A stretch of DNA of 37,825 nt from Acidimicrobiales bacterium (GTDB lineage: Bacteria > Actinomycetota > Acidimicrobiia > Acidimicrobiales > SZUA-35): positions 1-37,825 of the forward strand of contig JAHEJO010000005.1 of NCBI GenBank assembly GCA_024638805.1, read 5' to 3'. The position numbers and the translations under genes are program-made. Below the pieces are notes generated by a model. That model searched no databases, had not been told where the DNA came from, and worked only from the letters and a program-made list of their open reading frames with translations. Positions within the stretch are counted from its first letter, which is position 1. Each line of letters starts with the position of its first letter. Shown here one piece after another: positions 30,651 to 37,825 of the stretch.

Positions 30651-31913
30651 CTACGGGAAGATGCCGCGCCGGTCGTAGACGTCGGACAGGCGCAACAGCG
30701 AGACGGCGTAGGCGGCATCTCGATGTGAGCAACGCAGTTGGGCCTTCATCGCAACCACTTTGTCGTTTGCGTCCCAGATGATCTCTCTCAACCGAGTGCC
30801 GACGTCGTCGACCCGCCACGATCGGCCGCTCTGGTTCTGCAGCCACTCGAAATAGCTGACGACGACGCCGCCGGCGTTGGCCAGGATGTCTGGGATGATC
30901 TCGATCCCCTTGGACGTGAGGACCTCCTCCCCAGCGGCGGTGGTCGGTCCGTTGGCAGCCTCGATGACGACATGGCATTCCATGTCGATCGCCCGTTCCT
31001 TGGTGATCTGGTTCTCGAGCGCGGCCGGCACGAATGCGTCGACGGGGATCGCGAAGAGGTCCTCGGTTTCGATGCGGTTCGCTTTGTCGAATCCGGCGAG
31101 GGCCCGGTTCTGTCGGGCGTGGTCGAACAGCGCCGGGATGTCCAGCCCGTTCTCGTCGGCGAAGGTCGCCGACTGGTCACCGACGGCCACGACGATACAT
31201 CCCTCGTGGGCGGCGAGTCGGGCGAAATGGCTGCCGACGTTGCCGAAGCCCTGCACTGAGATCCGGAGCCCTTTCAGTCTCTGACCGGTCTCGCCGCACC
31301 AGTGACGCAGCGCGTAGAGCACACCCTGGCCGGTGGCCGCTTCGCGCCCGACCGAGCCGCCGCACTCGATCGATTTGCCGGTGACCACGCCCTTGAGCTG
31401 TTGTCGGCCTCCGGGACCCGACACGTTGGCGTAGGTGTCCATGATCCAGTCCATCATCTGAGCGTTGGTGCCGACATCGGGTGCCGGGATGTCCACCGTC
31501 GGCCCGATCGTGTCGCCCAACTGGTGCGTGAAGCGGCGAACCAACCGTTCGATCTCGCTGTCGGAATACTCTCGGGGATCGACGGTGACCCCGCCCTTGG
31601 CACCGCCATAGGGAAGGCCGACGAGCGAACACTTGAACGTCATCCAGGCGGCCAGTGCTTTCACCTCGTCCAGGTCGACGTCGGGATGGAACCGGAAACC
31701 GCCTTTGTACGGACCAAGGAGGTTGTTGTGCTGAATTCGATATCCGCGGAACAACCGGATCTCACCCGAGTCCAGAATGACGGGGAAGTTGACGATGACC
31801 TCCTTCTCCGGCTCGGACAGGATCGCCCGGTAGGGCGCTTTGAGATCGATCAGTTCGGCGGCCCGCTGAAACTGTTGATTCGAGACCTGGTGCAGCGAAG
31901 TCGGATCGTTCAC
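30651..31913 (-). CDS. gdhA: Glutamate dehydrogenase (Glu/Leu/Phe/Val dehydrogenase family)
   Basis: A 420-residue enzyme interconverting glutamate and 2-oxoglutarate plus ammonia. The substrate pocket includes GPYKGGFRFHP, Lys 94 and catalytic Lys 106 (LPYGGAKGGVTVDP), and Asp 146 in DIPAPDVGT. The Rossmann motif is GFGNVGSHFA. PDILANAGGVVVSYFEW is diagnostic of the family. The length fits the short hexameric group, often NAD-linked. Start GTG 31913 has a CACACT box 7 bases upstream, so it may be leaderless. It ends 19 bp from convergent serS. Confidence 0.96.
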   Translation of the reverse strand: MNDPTSLHQVSNQQFQRAAELIDLKAPYRAILSEPEKEVIVNFPVILDSGEIRLFRGYRIQHNNLLGPYKGGFRFHPDVDLDEVKALAAWMTFKCSLVGLPYGGAKGGVTVDPREYSDSEIERLVRRFTHQLGDTIGPTVDIPAPDVGTNAQMMDWIMDTYANVSGPGGRQQLKGVVTGKSIECGGSVGREAATGQGVLYALRHWCGETGQRLKGLRISVQGFGNVGSHFARLAAHEGCIVVAVGDQSATFADENGLDIPALFDHARQNRALAGFDKANRIETEDLFAIPVDAFVPAALENQITKERAIDMECHVVIEAANGPTTAAGEEVLTSKGIEIIPDILANAGGVVVSYFEWLQNQSGRSWRVDDVGTRLREIIWDANDKVVAMKAQLRCSHRDAAYAVSLLRLSDVYDRRGIFP

Positions 31914-32001
31914 GCACTCAAGTGTGACTCACGGCGGCGTGTGGGCCGGTCATCCGGAGAGACTTTCGCGGTCGTGTCGCCTCGGTCGTCTGGGTGCGGT
32001 C

Positions 32002-32976
32002 CTACACCGCCAGAAGGTCGCGGGCGCCGGTATCGGAGGACGGGTGGCGAAGTTTGCTCATCGCCCGTGCTTCGATCTGTCGGATCCGCTCCCTTGTGAG
32101 GTTGAAGTGCTCCCCGACCTCCTCGAGGGTCCGAGGTTCACCGCGATCGAGTCCAAAGCGGAGTTTGAGTATCTCCCGCTCCCGCTCGTCGAGCGGTGAC
32201 AGAAGGCGGCTGATCTCTTCGGGAAGCAGGGAGGTGGCGGCCACTTCGAACGGCGAGTCGGCTCCCCGGTCTTCGACTACATCGCCGAGTTCGGCGTCGC
32301 CGTCTTCTCGCAGGGGTTCGGACAACGAGAGGGGTTCGGCCGCGAAGCGCAGGGCTTCGGTCACCTTGTCCTCGGGCATCTCCACTTCTTTTGCCAGTTC
32401 GACCAAGGTTGCCGGGCGGCCGTATTTCAACTCGAGACGCGAACGCGCCTTCTGGAGGCGGGCCAACGTGTCGCCGGCATGGACGGGGAGGCGAATCGTG
32501 CGTCCGGTGTTGGCGATGCCGCGGGTGATCGCCTGGCGGATCCACCATGTGGCGTAGGTCGAGAACTTGAAGCCTTTGCGCCAATCGAACTTCTCGACGG
32601 CGTGCATGAGCCCGAGGTTGCCCTCCTGGATCAGATCGAGCAGCGGCAAGCCCGACGCCTGGTACTTCTTGGCGATGCTGACGACGAGGCGGAGGTTCGA
32701 TTGAACGAAGGTCCGCTCGGCTTCGCGTCCCTGACGAATCGCCCGACGTAGTTCACGTTTGCGGGCCGGCGTGAGTTCGGTGGCCGCTTCCATCTCGTCG
32801 GCCGCGGCTTTGCCCGCTTCGATCGCCTGGGCGAGTTTGACTTCGCCTTCCTTGGTGAGAAGTGGATACTGACCGATATCGGTGAGATACAGCCTGACGA
32901 GGTCTTCCTCGTCCCTCTCTACGCGCTCCTTAGCCAATGAAAAACCTCTCATGCTGGCGGTGACTACGGCATCCAC
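32002..32976 (-). CDS. RpoD-like sigma-70 factor (group 1/2)
   Basis: A 324-residue sigma-70 protein. Region 1.2 is about 22-56 (DLVRLYLTDIGQYPLLTKEG). Region 2 is about 85-160 (SNLRLVVSIAKKYQ, LDLIQEGNLGLMHAVEKFD, FSTYATWWIRQAI and NTGRTIRLPVH). Region 3 follows, then region 4 (LSPLDEREREILKLRFGL and LTRERIRQIEARAMSKLRH). It lacks the long acidic N-terminus of primary HrdB/SigA, so it is likely a SigB-like group 2 factor, although a primary factor with a short N-terminus cannot be excluded. GTG 32976 follows a TACCCT box by 5 bases; ATG 32952 is an alternative. Confidence 0.93.
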   Translation of the reverse strand: MDAVVTASMRGFSLAKERVERDEEDLVRLYLTDIGQYPLLTKEGEVKLAQAIEAGKAAADEMEAATELTPARKRELRRAIRQGREAERTFVQSNLRLVVSIAKKYQASGLPLLDLIQEGNLGLMHAVEKFDWRKGFKFSTYATWWIRQAITRGIANTGRTIRLPVHAGDTLARLQKARSRLELKYGRPATLVELAKEVEMPEDKVTEALRFAAEPLSLSEPLREDGDAELGDVVEDRGADSPFEVAATSLLPEEISRLLSPLDEREREILKLRFGLDRGEPRTLEEVGEHFNLTRERIRQIEARAMSKLRHPSSDTGARDLLAV

Positions 32977-32981
32977 AATGC

Positions 32982-32987
32982 AGGGTA
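32982..32987 (-). promoter_or_regulatory. -10 box of the sigma-70 gene
   Basis: TACCCT (minus strand) ends 5 bases before GTG 32976, so the message is leaderless or starts just inside the gene at ATG 32952. Confidence 0.42.
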
Positions 32988-33040
32988 GAGGTAAGGCTAC
33001 CGAACGGTCGGGGTGTTCCTACCATCGGGCATCGGCAATG

Positions 33041-33382
33041 TCAACGGGGGCCTTGAACCGTAAAACGATGTGGAGGTCCGGTTCGTATCGTCCCGAAAAT
33101 GCAGTCGACGACGATCGGCGCGTCGAAGTATTCCACCGTGGGCTGAACCCCGTACTTGTCGGCGACCCCCGCTCGCCATCGGTCGTTGAACCTGTTTTCG
33201 GCCGACGACCGGTCGGTCCACCAATACACCGCACCGACCGAACCGTCCTCGGCCCGCAGGTACAGCTTGGCGATGAGACCCGCAACATCGAGGTACCGGG
33301 GGGCGGATTCGGCGAAAATCGCCGTTGCCTCCTCAAGCGATTCGGTGGTGGCGCCGGGGAAACGGACCTGGGTCAGAATCAT
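33041..33382 (-). CDS. Small dimeric alpha/beta-barrel (YdhR/ABM-like) protein
   Basis: A 113-residue protein starting MILTQVRFPGAT. It resembles the dimeric alpha/beta-barrel monooxygenase-like group: a first strand (ILTQVRF), helix EEATAIFAESAPRYLDVAGL, strand YLRAEDGSVGAVYWWTDRSS and helix AENRFNDRWRAGVADKYG. These proteins range from YdhR-type putative monooxygenases to heme or quinol binders. The ATG overlaps the nadE stop (ATGA), so it is translationally coupled. No catalytic residue can be assigned. Confidence 0.75.
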   Translation of the reverse strand: MILTQVRFPGATTESLEEATAIFAESAPRYLDVAGLIAKLYLRAEDGSVGAVYWWTDRSSAENRFNDRWRAGVADKYGVQPTVEYFDAPIVVDCIFGTIRTGPPHRFTVQGPR

Positions 33383-35097
33383 CCCCGGTACCGATTGGTC
33401 ATCGGCATACGTCGGTCCCGGCCGAATGCTTTGCCACTGACCCGAACCCCCGGCGGGTTCTGGCGCCGCTTGTACTCGGCGACGTCGACGAGTCGCACGA
33501 CGCGGTCCACGGTGTCGGGGTCGAAACCCCTGTCCTTGATCTCGGTGCCGGTGAGATCGTTCTCGACGTAGAGCGCCAGGATCGCGTCGAGGACGTCGTA
33601 AGGGGGAAGGCTCTGATCGTCCCGCTGATCGGGACGGAGTTCGGCCGACGGGGCTTTGTCGATGATGGACTCCGGGATCAGCTCGGTACCGGCCCGGTGG
33701 TTGCGCCAGCGACACAGTTGGTAGATCTGGGTCTTCCACAGGTCCTTGATCACGGCATAACCGCCGGCGGTGTCGCCATAGAGTGTCGAGTAACCCACCG
33801 ACGTCTCGCTCTTGTTGCCGGTTGTGAGGATCAGCCACCCGAGTTTGTTGGAGAGCGCCATCATCAGCACCCCGCGAATCCGTGACTGGAGATTCTCCTC
33901 AGCGGTGTCGGTCGGCCGCTCTTCGAAGCTCGGGGCGAGCATGTCCAGAAACGATGCGTGGGCCGGCTCGATGGGGATCGTCCGGTACTCGACCCCGAGG
34001 TTGGCGCACAGTTTCTCCGAATCGGACAGGCTGTGGTCGCTCGAGAAGCGACTTGGCATCAGTACACAGTGCACATTGGCCGCGCCGAGGGCATCGGCGG
34101 CGATCGCGGTCACGATCGTCGAATCGATCCCGCCCGACAGAGCGATTCCGACACGGCTGAACCCGTTCTTGACGACGTAATCGCGGGTTCCCAGAACGAG
34201 GGCTTCCCACAGTTCCTCGTACGGGTCTAACGGTGGCGTGATCGGCGAGTCGACCAGTTCCCGCGATACCTCGCTCGCCGTGCTCACGGTGATGACCGGG
34301 AGGTCGGGGGTGGCGGTGAGTTCGCCCCGTGGATCGAGACGCCGTTTCCGGTAGCTCGGTACGACGTCGAGATCGCAGAACATCAGGTGTTCGGTGAACT
34401 GGGGGGAACGGGCCAGGAGACGGCCCTGGTGGTCGAACACGACCGAACCGCCGTCGAACACGAGTTCGTCCTGCCCTCCGACCTGGTTGGCGTACACGAT
34501 GTACACCGAGTTGTCGGCGGCGCGGGTGCTGACGACCATGTCACGATCGAGCGCCTTGCCCTGACGGTAGGGCGAAGCGTTGGGGCACAGGATCACCTCA
34601 GCGCCGCCCCGCGCCTGCTCCAGGATGGGTCCTGTGGGACTCCAAAGGTCCTCGCAGATCACGATGCCGCAGCGAACACCGTTGATCTCGACCAGATCGA
34701 GCGCGTCGGTCCCGGGGGTGAAATAGCGGTTCTCGTCGAAAACCGAGTAGTTCGGCAGCAGTCGTTTGTTGTGGACGGTGACCACCTCGCCGCCTGCGCA
34801 CAACGCCACCGCATTGTGGATGTTGCGCCGGCCGCCGACGAAGCCGACGACGGCGGCGCACCGTCCGGTCGTGGCGGCGGCGACTTCGGACAGCGCGACC
34901 TCGCAGTCCTCGACGAACCCGGTCTTCAGCACCAGATCCTCCACCGGGTAGCCGCAGACTGACATCTCGGGGAACACCGCGACGTCGGCTCCGCCCGCTT
35001 CGGCCCGGCCCAGAACGTTGATGATCTTGTCGACGTTGCCGTGCAGATCGCCGACCACGGTGTTGATCTGGCAGGTGGCAACCCGGAGTCGTCGCAT
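33379..35097 (-). CDS. nadE: Glutamine-dependent NAD(+) synthetase
   Basis: A 572-residue two-domain enzyme converting nicotinate adenine dinucleotide, ATP and glutamine to NAD+. The N-terminal nitrilase-type glutaminase has the triad Glu 44 (VFPEMSVCGYP), Lys 111 (VHNKRLLPNYSVFDE) and Cys 148 (GIVICEDLW). The C-terminal synthetase has the PP-loop LSGGIDSTIVT (320-330) and TGNKSETSVGYSTLYGD. Start ATG 35097 follows a TAAACT -10 box by 6 bases (leaderless). It is the first gene of a two-gene unit with the small barrel protein. Confidence 0.97.
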   Translation of the reverse strand: MRRLRVATCQINTVVGDLHGNVDKIINVLGRAEAGGADVAVFPEMSVCGYPVEDLVLKTGFVEDCEVALSEVAAATTGRCAAVVGFVGGRRNIHNAVALCAGGEVVTVHNKRLLPNYSVFDENRYFTPGTDALDLVEINGVRCGIVICEDLWSPTGPILEQARGGAEVILCPNASPYRQGKALDRDMVVSTRAADNSVYIVYANQVGGQDELVFDGGSVVFDHQGRLLARSPQFTEHLMFCDLDVVPSYRKRRLDPRGELTATPDLPVITVSTASEVSRELVDSPITPPLDPYEELWEALVLGTRDYVVKNGFSRVGIALSGGIDSTIVTAIAADALGAANVHCVLMPSRFSSDHSLSDSEKLCANLGVEYRTIPIEPAHASFLDMLAPSFEERPTDTAEENLQSRIRGVLMMALSNKLGWLILTTGNKSETSVGYSTLYGDTAGGYAVIKDLWKTQIYQLCRWRNHRAGTELIPESIIDKAPSAELRPDQRDDQSLPPYDVLDAILALYVENDLTGTEIKDRGFDPDTVDRVVRLVDVAEYKRRQNPPGVRVSGKAFGRDRRMPMTNRYRG

Positions 35098-35103
35098 GTG
35101 TCG

Positions 35104-35109
35104 AGTTTA
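35104..35109 (-). promoter_or_regulatory. Leaderless -10 box of nadE
   Basis: TAAACT (minus strand) ends 6 bases before the ATG; there is no ribosome site. Confidence 0.6.
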
Positions 35110-35193
35110 CGGAGACTGGGTGGGCCTCTGTCTCCCCAGCGCGGTCAAGTGGCAAGATATCCAGGGCGGCGCCAACGGCGATGCCGATTGGTC

Positions 35194-35199
35194 TAGCAT
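35194..35199 (+). promoter_or_regulatory. Candidate -10 box of the VanY-like gene
   Basis: TAGCAT predicts a leader of about 16 bases before ATG 35222. Confidence 0.4.
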
Positions 35200-35221
35200 T
35201 TCGGTGCGGGCCGTCGACACC

Positions 35222-36451
35222 ATGAATCAAACGCGTCCCCCCAGATCCTTCCCCACTCGCCGATCGATGGTCGTCGTATGCGTGTCGTTGGTCGTGGCTC
35301 TGATCGGTTCGGCCGGTCCGCTCCTCGCCCAGGACGACGATGGACACTCGTCGGACAAGCTCGACGAGATCCGCGCCGAGCAGGAACGTGTCGAAGGGCT
35401 CAGAGTCGAAGCCGCACGTGGTATCGACGGCACGCTCGCCGACATCTCAGAGCTTACCGAAGCGATGGCGGTCCTCGAATCCGAAATCAACAAACAGGTT
35501 CTGGACGTTGCCACCGCCAAGGCAAAGTTGTCGGTCGCCAATCAGCGCTTCGGGGACTCCACGGAGGCGGTCACAGCCGCCGAGCTGGCACTGGTGGAAC
35601 TGGAGAAACAGGTGCGGGAGCGGGCGGTCGAGGCCTTCATCGGTCAGGACGTCTCGACGCCCGACATCGTCTACACCGACCAGCCCAATCTGACCGTCCG
35701 GATGCAATCGCTGTTGAATGCGGTCCTGACCGGAGAGGCCGACATCGCGGATGCGTACGCGGCGGTACGGAACGAACTCGCCGTCGAACGCGAGAATGCC
35801 CGCCTGAGCCGCATCTCGGCCGAGAAGTACCGACTCGAGGTCGAGACGGTGCAGCGCAAGCTCGAAGCCGACCGCGAGATCCAGCAGGAACTGATCGCTG
35901 CCAGCGAAATCCGGTTGGAGCGGCTGCTGTCCGAGCGCCAATCGTTGGAGGCGCTCGGGATCGACCTCGAGCAGGCCGAACAGCGTGAGTTGAATCGCCT
36001 GGCTCGTGAACTCGCCCGCTACAGCGGGCCGGGAGGTCTCGCCGGCCCGATCGCCACGCCCGACGAGATCGTGTGGGTACGCGGCATCGCCATCCACCAC
36101 ACGGTGGCGGACAACCTCGAGGCACTTCTCGCTGCGGCCGAGGCGGACGGCATCCTCCTCGCCGGCGGGGGCTGGCGGGACGCGCAGGCTCAGGTCAGAC
36201 TGCGCCAGGCTCATTGTGGCACGTCGGACCATGCGATCTGGGAAGCCCCGCCCAGCTCGTGTCGGCCGCCGACGGCTCGGCCCGGTTCATCGAACCACGA
36301 GCGCGGTCTGGCCATCGATTTCACCGATGACGGCCGATCGATCAACAGCCGAAACTCACCCGGATACCGGTGGCTGGCGGCCAACGCCTCACGCTTCGGG
36401 TTCTACAACCTGCCCAGCGAACCTTGGCATTGGTCCACCACCGGTTCCTGA
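35222..36451 (+). CDS. Secreted coiled-coil protein with VanY-type D-Ala-D-Ala carboxypeptidase domain
   Basis: A 409-residue exported protein. The signal peptide is at 12-37 (RRS then VVVCVSLVVALIGSAG, cut near LLAQ). A long helical, Glu/Arg/Leu-rich coiled coil covers about 44-285. The C-terminal VanY/peptidase M15 domain (about 300-409) has zinc-site motifs SNHERGLAIDF (H and D) and EPWHWST (His). VanY enzymes trim D-Ala from peptidoglycan precursors. The coiled-coil plus peptidase layout resembles actinobacterial cell-wall hydrolases controlled by FtsX-like transporters. Its 3' end overlaps the convergent glycosyltransferase gene by 63 bp. Confidence 0.9.
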   Translation: MNQTRPPRSFPTRRSMVVVCVSLVVALIGSAGPLLAQDDDGHSSDKLDEIRAEQERVEGLRVEAARGIDGTLADISELTEAMAVLESEINKQVLDVATAKAKLSVANQRFGDSTEAVTAAELALVELEKQVRERAVEAFIGQDVSTPDIVYTDQPNLTVRMQSLLNAVLTGEADIADAYAAVRNELAVERENARLSRISAEKYRLEVETVQRKLEADREIQQELIAASEIRLERLLSERQSLEALGIDLEQAEQRELNRLARELARYSGPGGLAGPIATPDEIVWVRGIAIHHTVADNLEALLAAAEADGILLAGGGWRDAQAQVRLRQAHCGTSDHAIWEAPPSSCRPPTARPGSSNHERGLAIDFTDDGRSINSRNSPGYRWLAANASRFGFYNLPSEPWHWSTTGS

Positions 36452-37729
36452 CACCGCCTTCGACGGGTGCCCGTTGATCGGGGCGCGCCGTTCTCCCGTG
36501 TCCTCACGCGGTCGGTCATCGGTGATCGAGTCGTAGAGCTCGACGAGTCTGCGGGCTCGTTCACCCCACGTATTGCAGTGCCCTGCCCGAAGGGCAGCGG
36601 CTCCCATCCGCCGGCGTGCATCGACATCTTCGGCAAGGTTCACGATCGCCGAAGCCAACCCGTCGACCGACCCTTGCGGTGTCGTGAGTGGAATCTTCAC
36701 CGCCCACTGATCGTCGGTGATCTGCGCGGGGCCCTGGTGGTCGAGAACGATGGCGGGAAGCCCCCACCGGGTGGCCTCGTGAAGCGGCGCCGAGCCGTTG
36801 TCCCGAAGGCTGTTGTAGAGCAGTACGTGGCTCGATGCGAACGCGTCCTCCATGGCCTGCCGATCGACCCATCCGTGGTCGGCCACGATGCCGAGGGCGC
36901 TCAGATCGACGAGACGGTTGGCGAGACGGCTACGGTCAGGACCGTCGCCCAGGACGTCCAACACGACGTCGCACTCCTTGGCTGCGAGCTCGACTGCGTC
37001 CAGGGACAGCTCGAGCGCCTTGAACTCCAGCATGCGGCTCACCCAGAGTAGGCGGAGGGGTCCCTCGGATTGCTGGGCTACCGGGTGAGGCCGAAGATCG
37101 GCCTCCGCGACCCCGTCGTCCATCATCAGGCTCACTCTGGTCGTGCCCAGGTGTTCGATCAGGTGTTGAGTCTCGGCGTTTGAAGCGATGACGAGATCGG
37201 CCTTTCGCATCGTGAACCGAGCGAAGGGGTTGAACGCAACCGACTCGACCAGCCGGTTCCTGAGCCGCTCGTAGTTCCAGGTGGTCGAAACGAGCTGCCG
37301 GTAGGCGATCGGAAACCGGGTCCCCCCGCCGATGGGGCCCATCACGAACGGTGGGTCGAGATCGGCGAGCAACGATCCGTAGTTGAGACTGCCCCACGAC
37401 AGGTGGTGGATGAGGTCGACGGACCCTTGGCGCAGCCGTTTCTTGACGAGCCGCCGGACTTTCGATTGCCAGATGAAATAGTCGATGGCGGTGTAGACCG
37501 GGACTGGAACAACGCGGGGGATGCGACGGCTGCGCACGTCGACGAGTTCCACCCCCGGCGGCGGATCGCCAGGGCCCTCCACCGCGGTCGGATCGGCACC
37601 GTTGTAGAACACGGTCAGTCGAACGCCGAGTTTGGCCAACGCGCTCACCCAACTCCACGACATCTTCGCCTCCGATCCGCCGTCGGTGGCGAGGGAATGG
37701 CAGATGAGAATGACGTGGCGTTCGCTCAC
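36389..37729 (-). CDS. GT4-family glycosyltransferase
   Basis: A 446-residue GT-B fold glycosyltransferase. The N-terminal domain begins HVILICHSLATDGGSEAK and contains GPIGGGTRFP; the C-terminal domain has LRLLWVSRMLEFKALELSLD, DVLGDGPDRSRL, and the donor-binding PLHEATRWGLPAIVLDHQGP region (the E-x7-E-like element appears modified). It probably adds a sugar during surface polysaccharide or lipid-linked glycan synthesis. GTG 37729 is 2 bases after the stop of the preceding gene, so the two are coupled. The C-terminal 25-30 residues are poorly conserved-looking and lie over the VanY gene's 3' end. Confidence 0.9.
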   Translation of the reverse strand: MSERHVILICHSLATDGGSEAKMSWSWVSALAKLGVRLTVFYNGADPTAVEGPGDPPPGVELVDVRSRRIPRVVPVPVYTAIDYFIWQSKVRRLVKKRLRQGSVDLIHHLSWGSLNYGSLLADLDPPFVMGPIGGGTRFPIAYRQLVSTTWNYERLRNRLVESVAFNPFARFTMRKADLVIASNAETQHLIEHLGTTRVSLMMDDGVAEADLRPHPVAQQSEGPLRLLWVSRMLEFKALELSLDAVELAAKECDVVLDVLGDGPDRSRLANRLVDLSALGIVADHGWVDRQAMEDAFASSHVLLYNSLRDNGSAPLHEATRWGLPAIVLDHQGPAQITDDQWAVKIPLTTPQGSVDGLASAIVNLAEDVDARRRMGAAALRAGHCNTWGERARRLVELYDSITDDRPREDTGERRAPINGHPSKAVSGTGGGPMPRFAGQVVEPEA

Positions 37730-37731
37730 GA

Positions 37732-37825
37732 TCAGCTCCGGCTCATTACCGCTTGGAGCTTGCCCACCCAGCTGAACCAGCCGTTGAGTTTGGCTTCGAG
37801 CGAGCGGGGGGTGTCGTACGGGTAG
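37732..37825 (-). CDS. C-terminal end of a gene running off the right edge
   Basis: The last 31 codons read as YPYDTPRSLEAKLNGWFSWV and end GKLQAVMSRS with a TGA at 37732-37734. The fragment is too short to identify. The 2-base gap to the glycosyltransferase GTG indicates one operon, probably for surface glycan synthesis. Confidence 0.6.
   Translation of the reverse strand, partial: YPYDTPRSLEAKLNGWFSWVGKLQAVMSRS

Noticed and set aside
1-37825. Search for tRNA-Sec (selC) next to selA-selB
   Set aside because: No long extra-arm tRNA with a TCA anticodon or GACTTCAAATC-type arm was seen on either strand; the only TTCAAATC is the T-loop of tRNA-Pro.

Overview
This is a gene-dense, high-GC chromosomal segment from an actinobacterium. 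The WhiB protein, the SARP-type regulator, the ArsA-pair/WhiB neighbourhood, and start codons sitting 5-8 bases after TANNNT boxes all point that way. The gene content and protein style suggest the class Acidimicrobiia (Ilumatobacter/Microthrix-like), but that placement is inference. No phage, insertion sequence or CRISPR array is visible. Most genes are chromosomal housekeeping genes, with several small accessory clusters.

Layout. 1-4337: a secreted Cys-repeat lipoprotein (cut by the left edge) diverges from a three-gene MacA/MacB-like ABC export operon. The gap between them holds a large inverted repeat built from 11-bp-spaced heptamers. 4353-7071: a second lipoprotein, an unknown protein and a SARP regulator, all on the minus strand. 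7540-9836: the heme genes hemB and hemL. 9887-13275: aldehyde dehydrogenase, a 3-hydroxyisobutyrate dehydrogenase-like enzyme and an Fe(II)/2-oxoglutarate oxygenase. 13286-14194: a STAS protein diverging from a single-domain receiver, then tRNA-Pro(CGG). 14201-17811: a pair of ArsA-like ATPases, an NfeD-type membrane protein and a WhiB regulator. 17822-20814: selB and selA, the selenocysteine insertion genes. 20902-21990: FxsA and a metallo-beta-lactamase-fold protein that has lost its metal ligands. 22287-24878: two MscS-related membrane proteins flanking an ECF sigma/anti-sigma pair. 24942-26562: an Mrp-type Fe-S carrier ATPase diverging from an ErpA-like protein. 26572-29305: a Tat lipoprotein with a thioredoxin-like Cys motif diverging from a compact fused molybdenum-hydroxylase-like protein, then a 51-residue membrane protein. 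29375-35097: serS, glutamate dehydrogenase, a primary-like sigma factor, a small alpha/beta-barrel protein and NAD synthetase. 35222-37825: a coiled-coil/VanY peptidase, a GT4 glycosyltransferase and the end of one more gene.

How it works together. SelA and SelB imply selenoprotein synthesis in this organism. Neither a tRNA-Sec, selD nor an obvious selenoprotein is seen here, so the pathway must be completed elsewhere. ErpA and Mrp supply Fe-S clusters of the kind used by the neighbouring molybdenum-hydroxylase-like protein, although that link is only positional. The export operon and the SARP regulator may form one regulatory unit, because the repeat upstream of the operon has the geometry SARP proteins recognise.

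The most distinctive signals are the heptamer inverted repeat at 946-1004, the 24-bp bidirectional leaderless promoter at 27526-27549 and the compact molybdenum-hydroxylase-like protein it drives. Next are the widespread leaderless promoters, and several apparent pseudoenzymes (an MBL-fold protein and an NfeD protease domain) that keep their fold but appear to lack catalytic residues.
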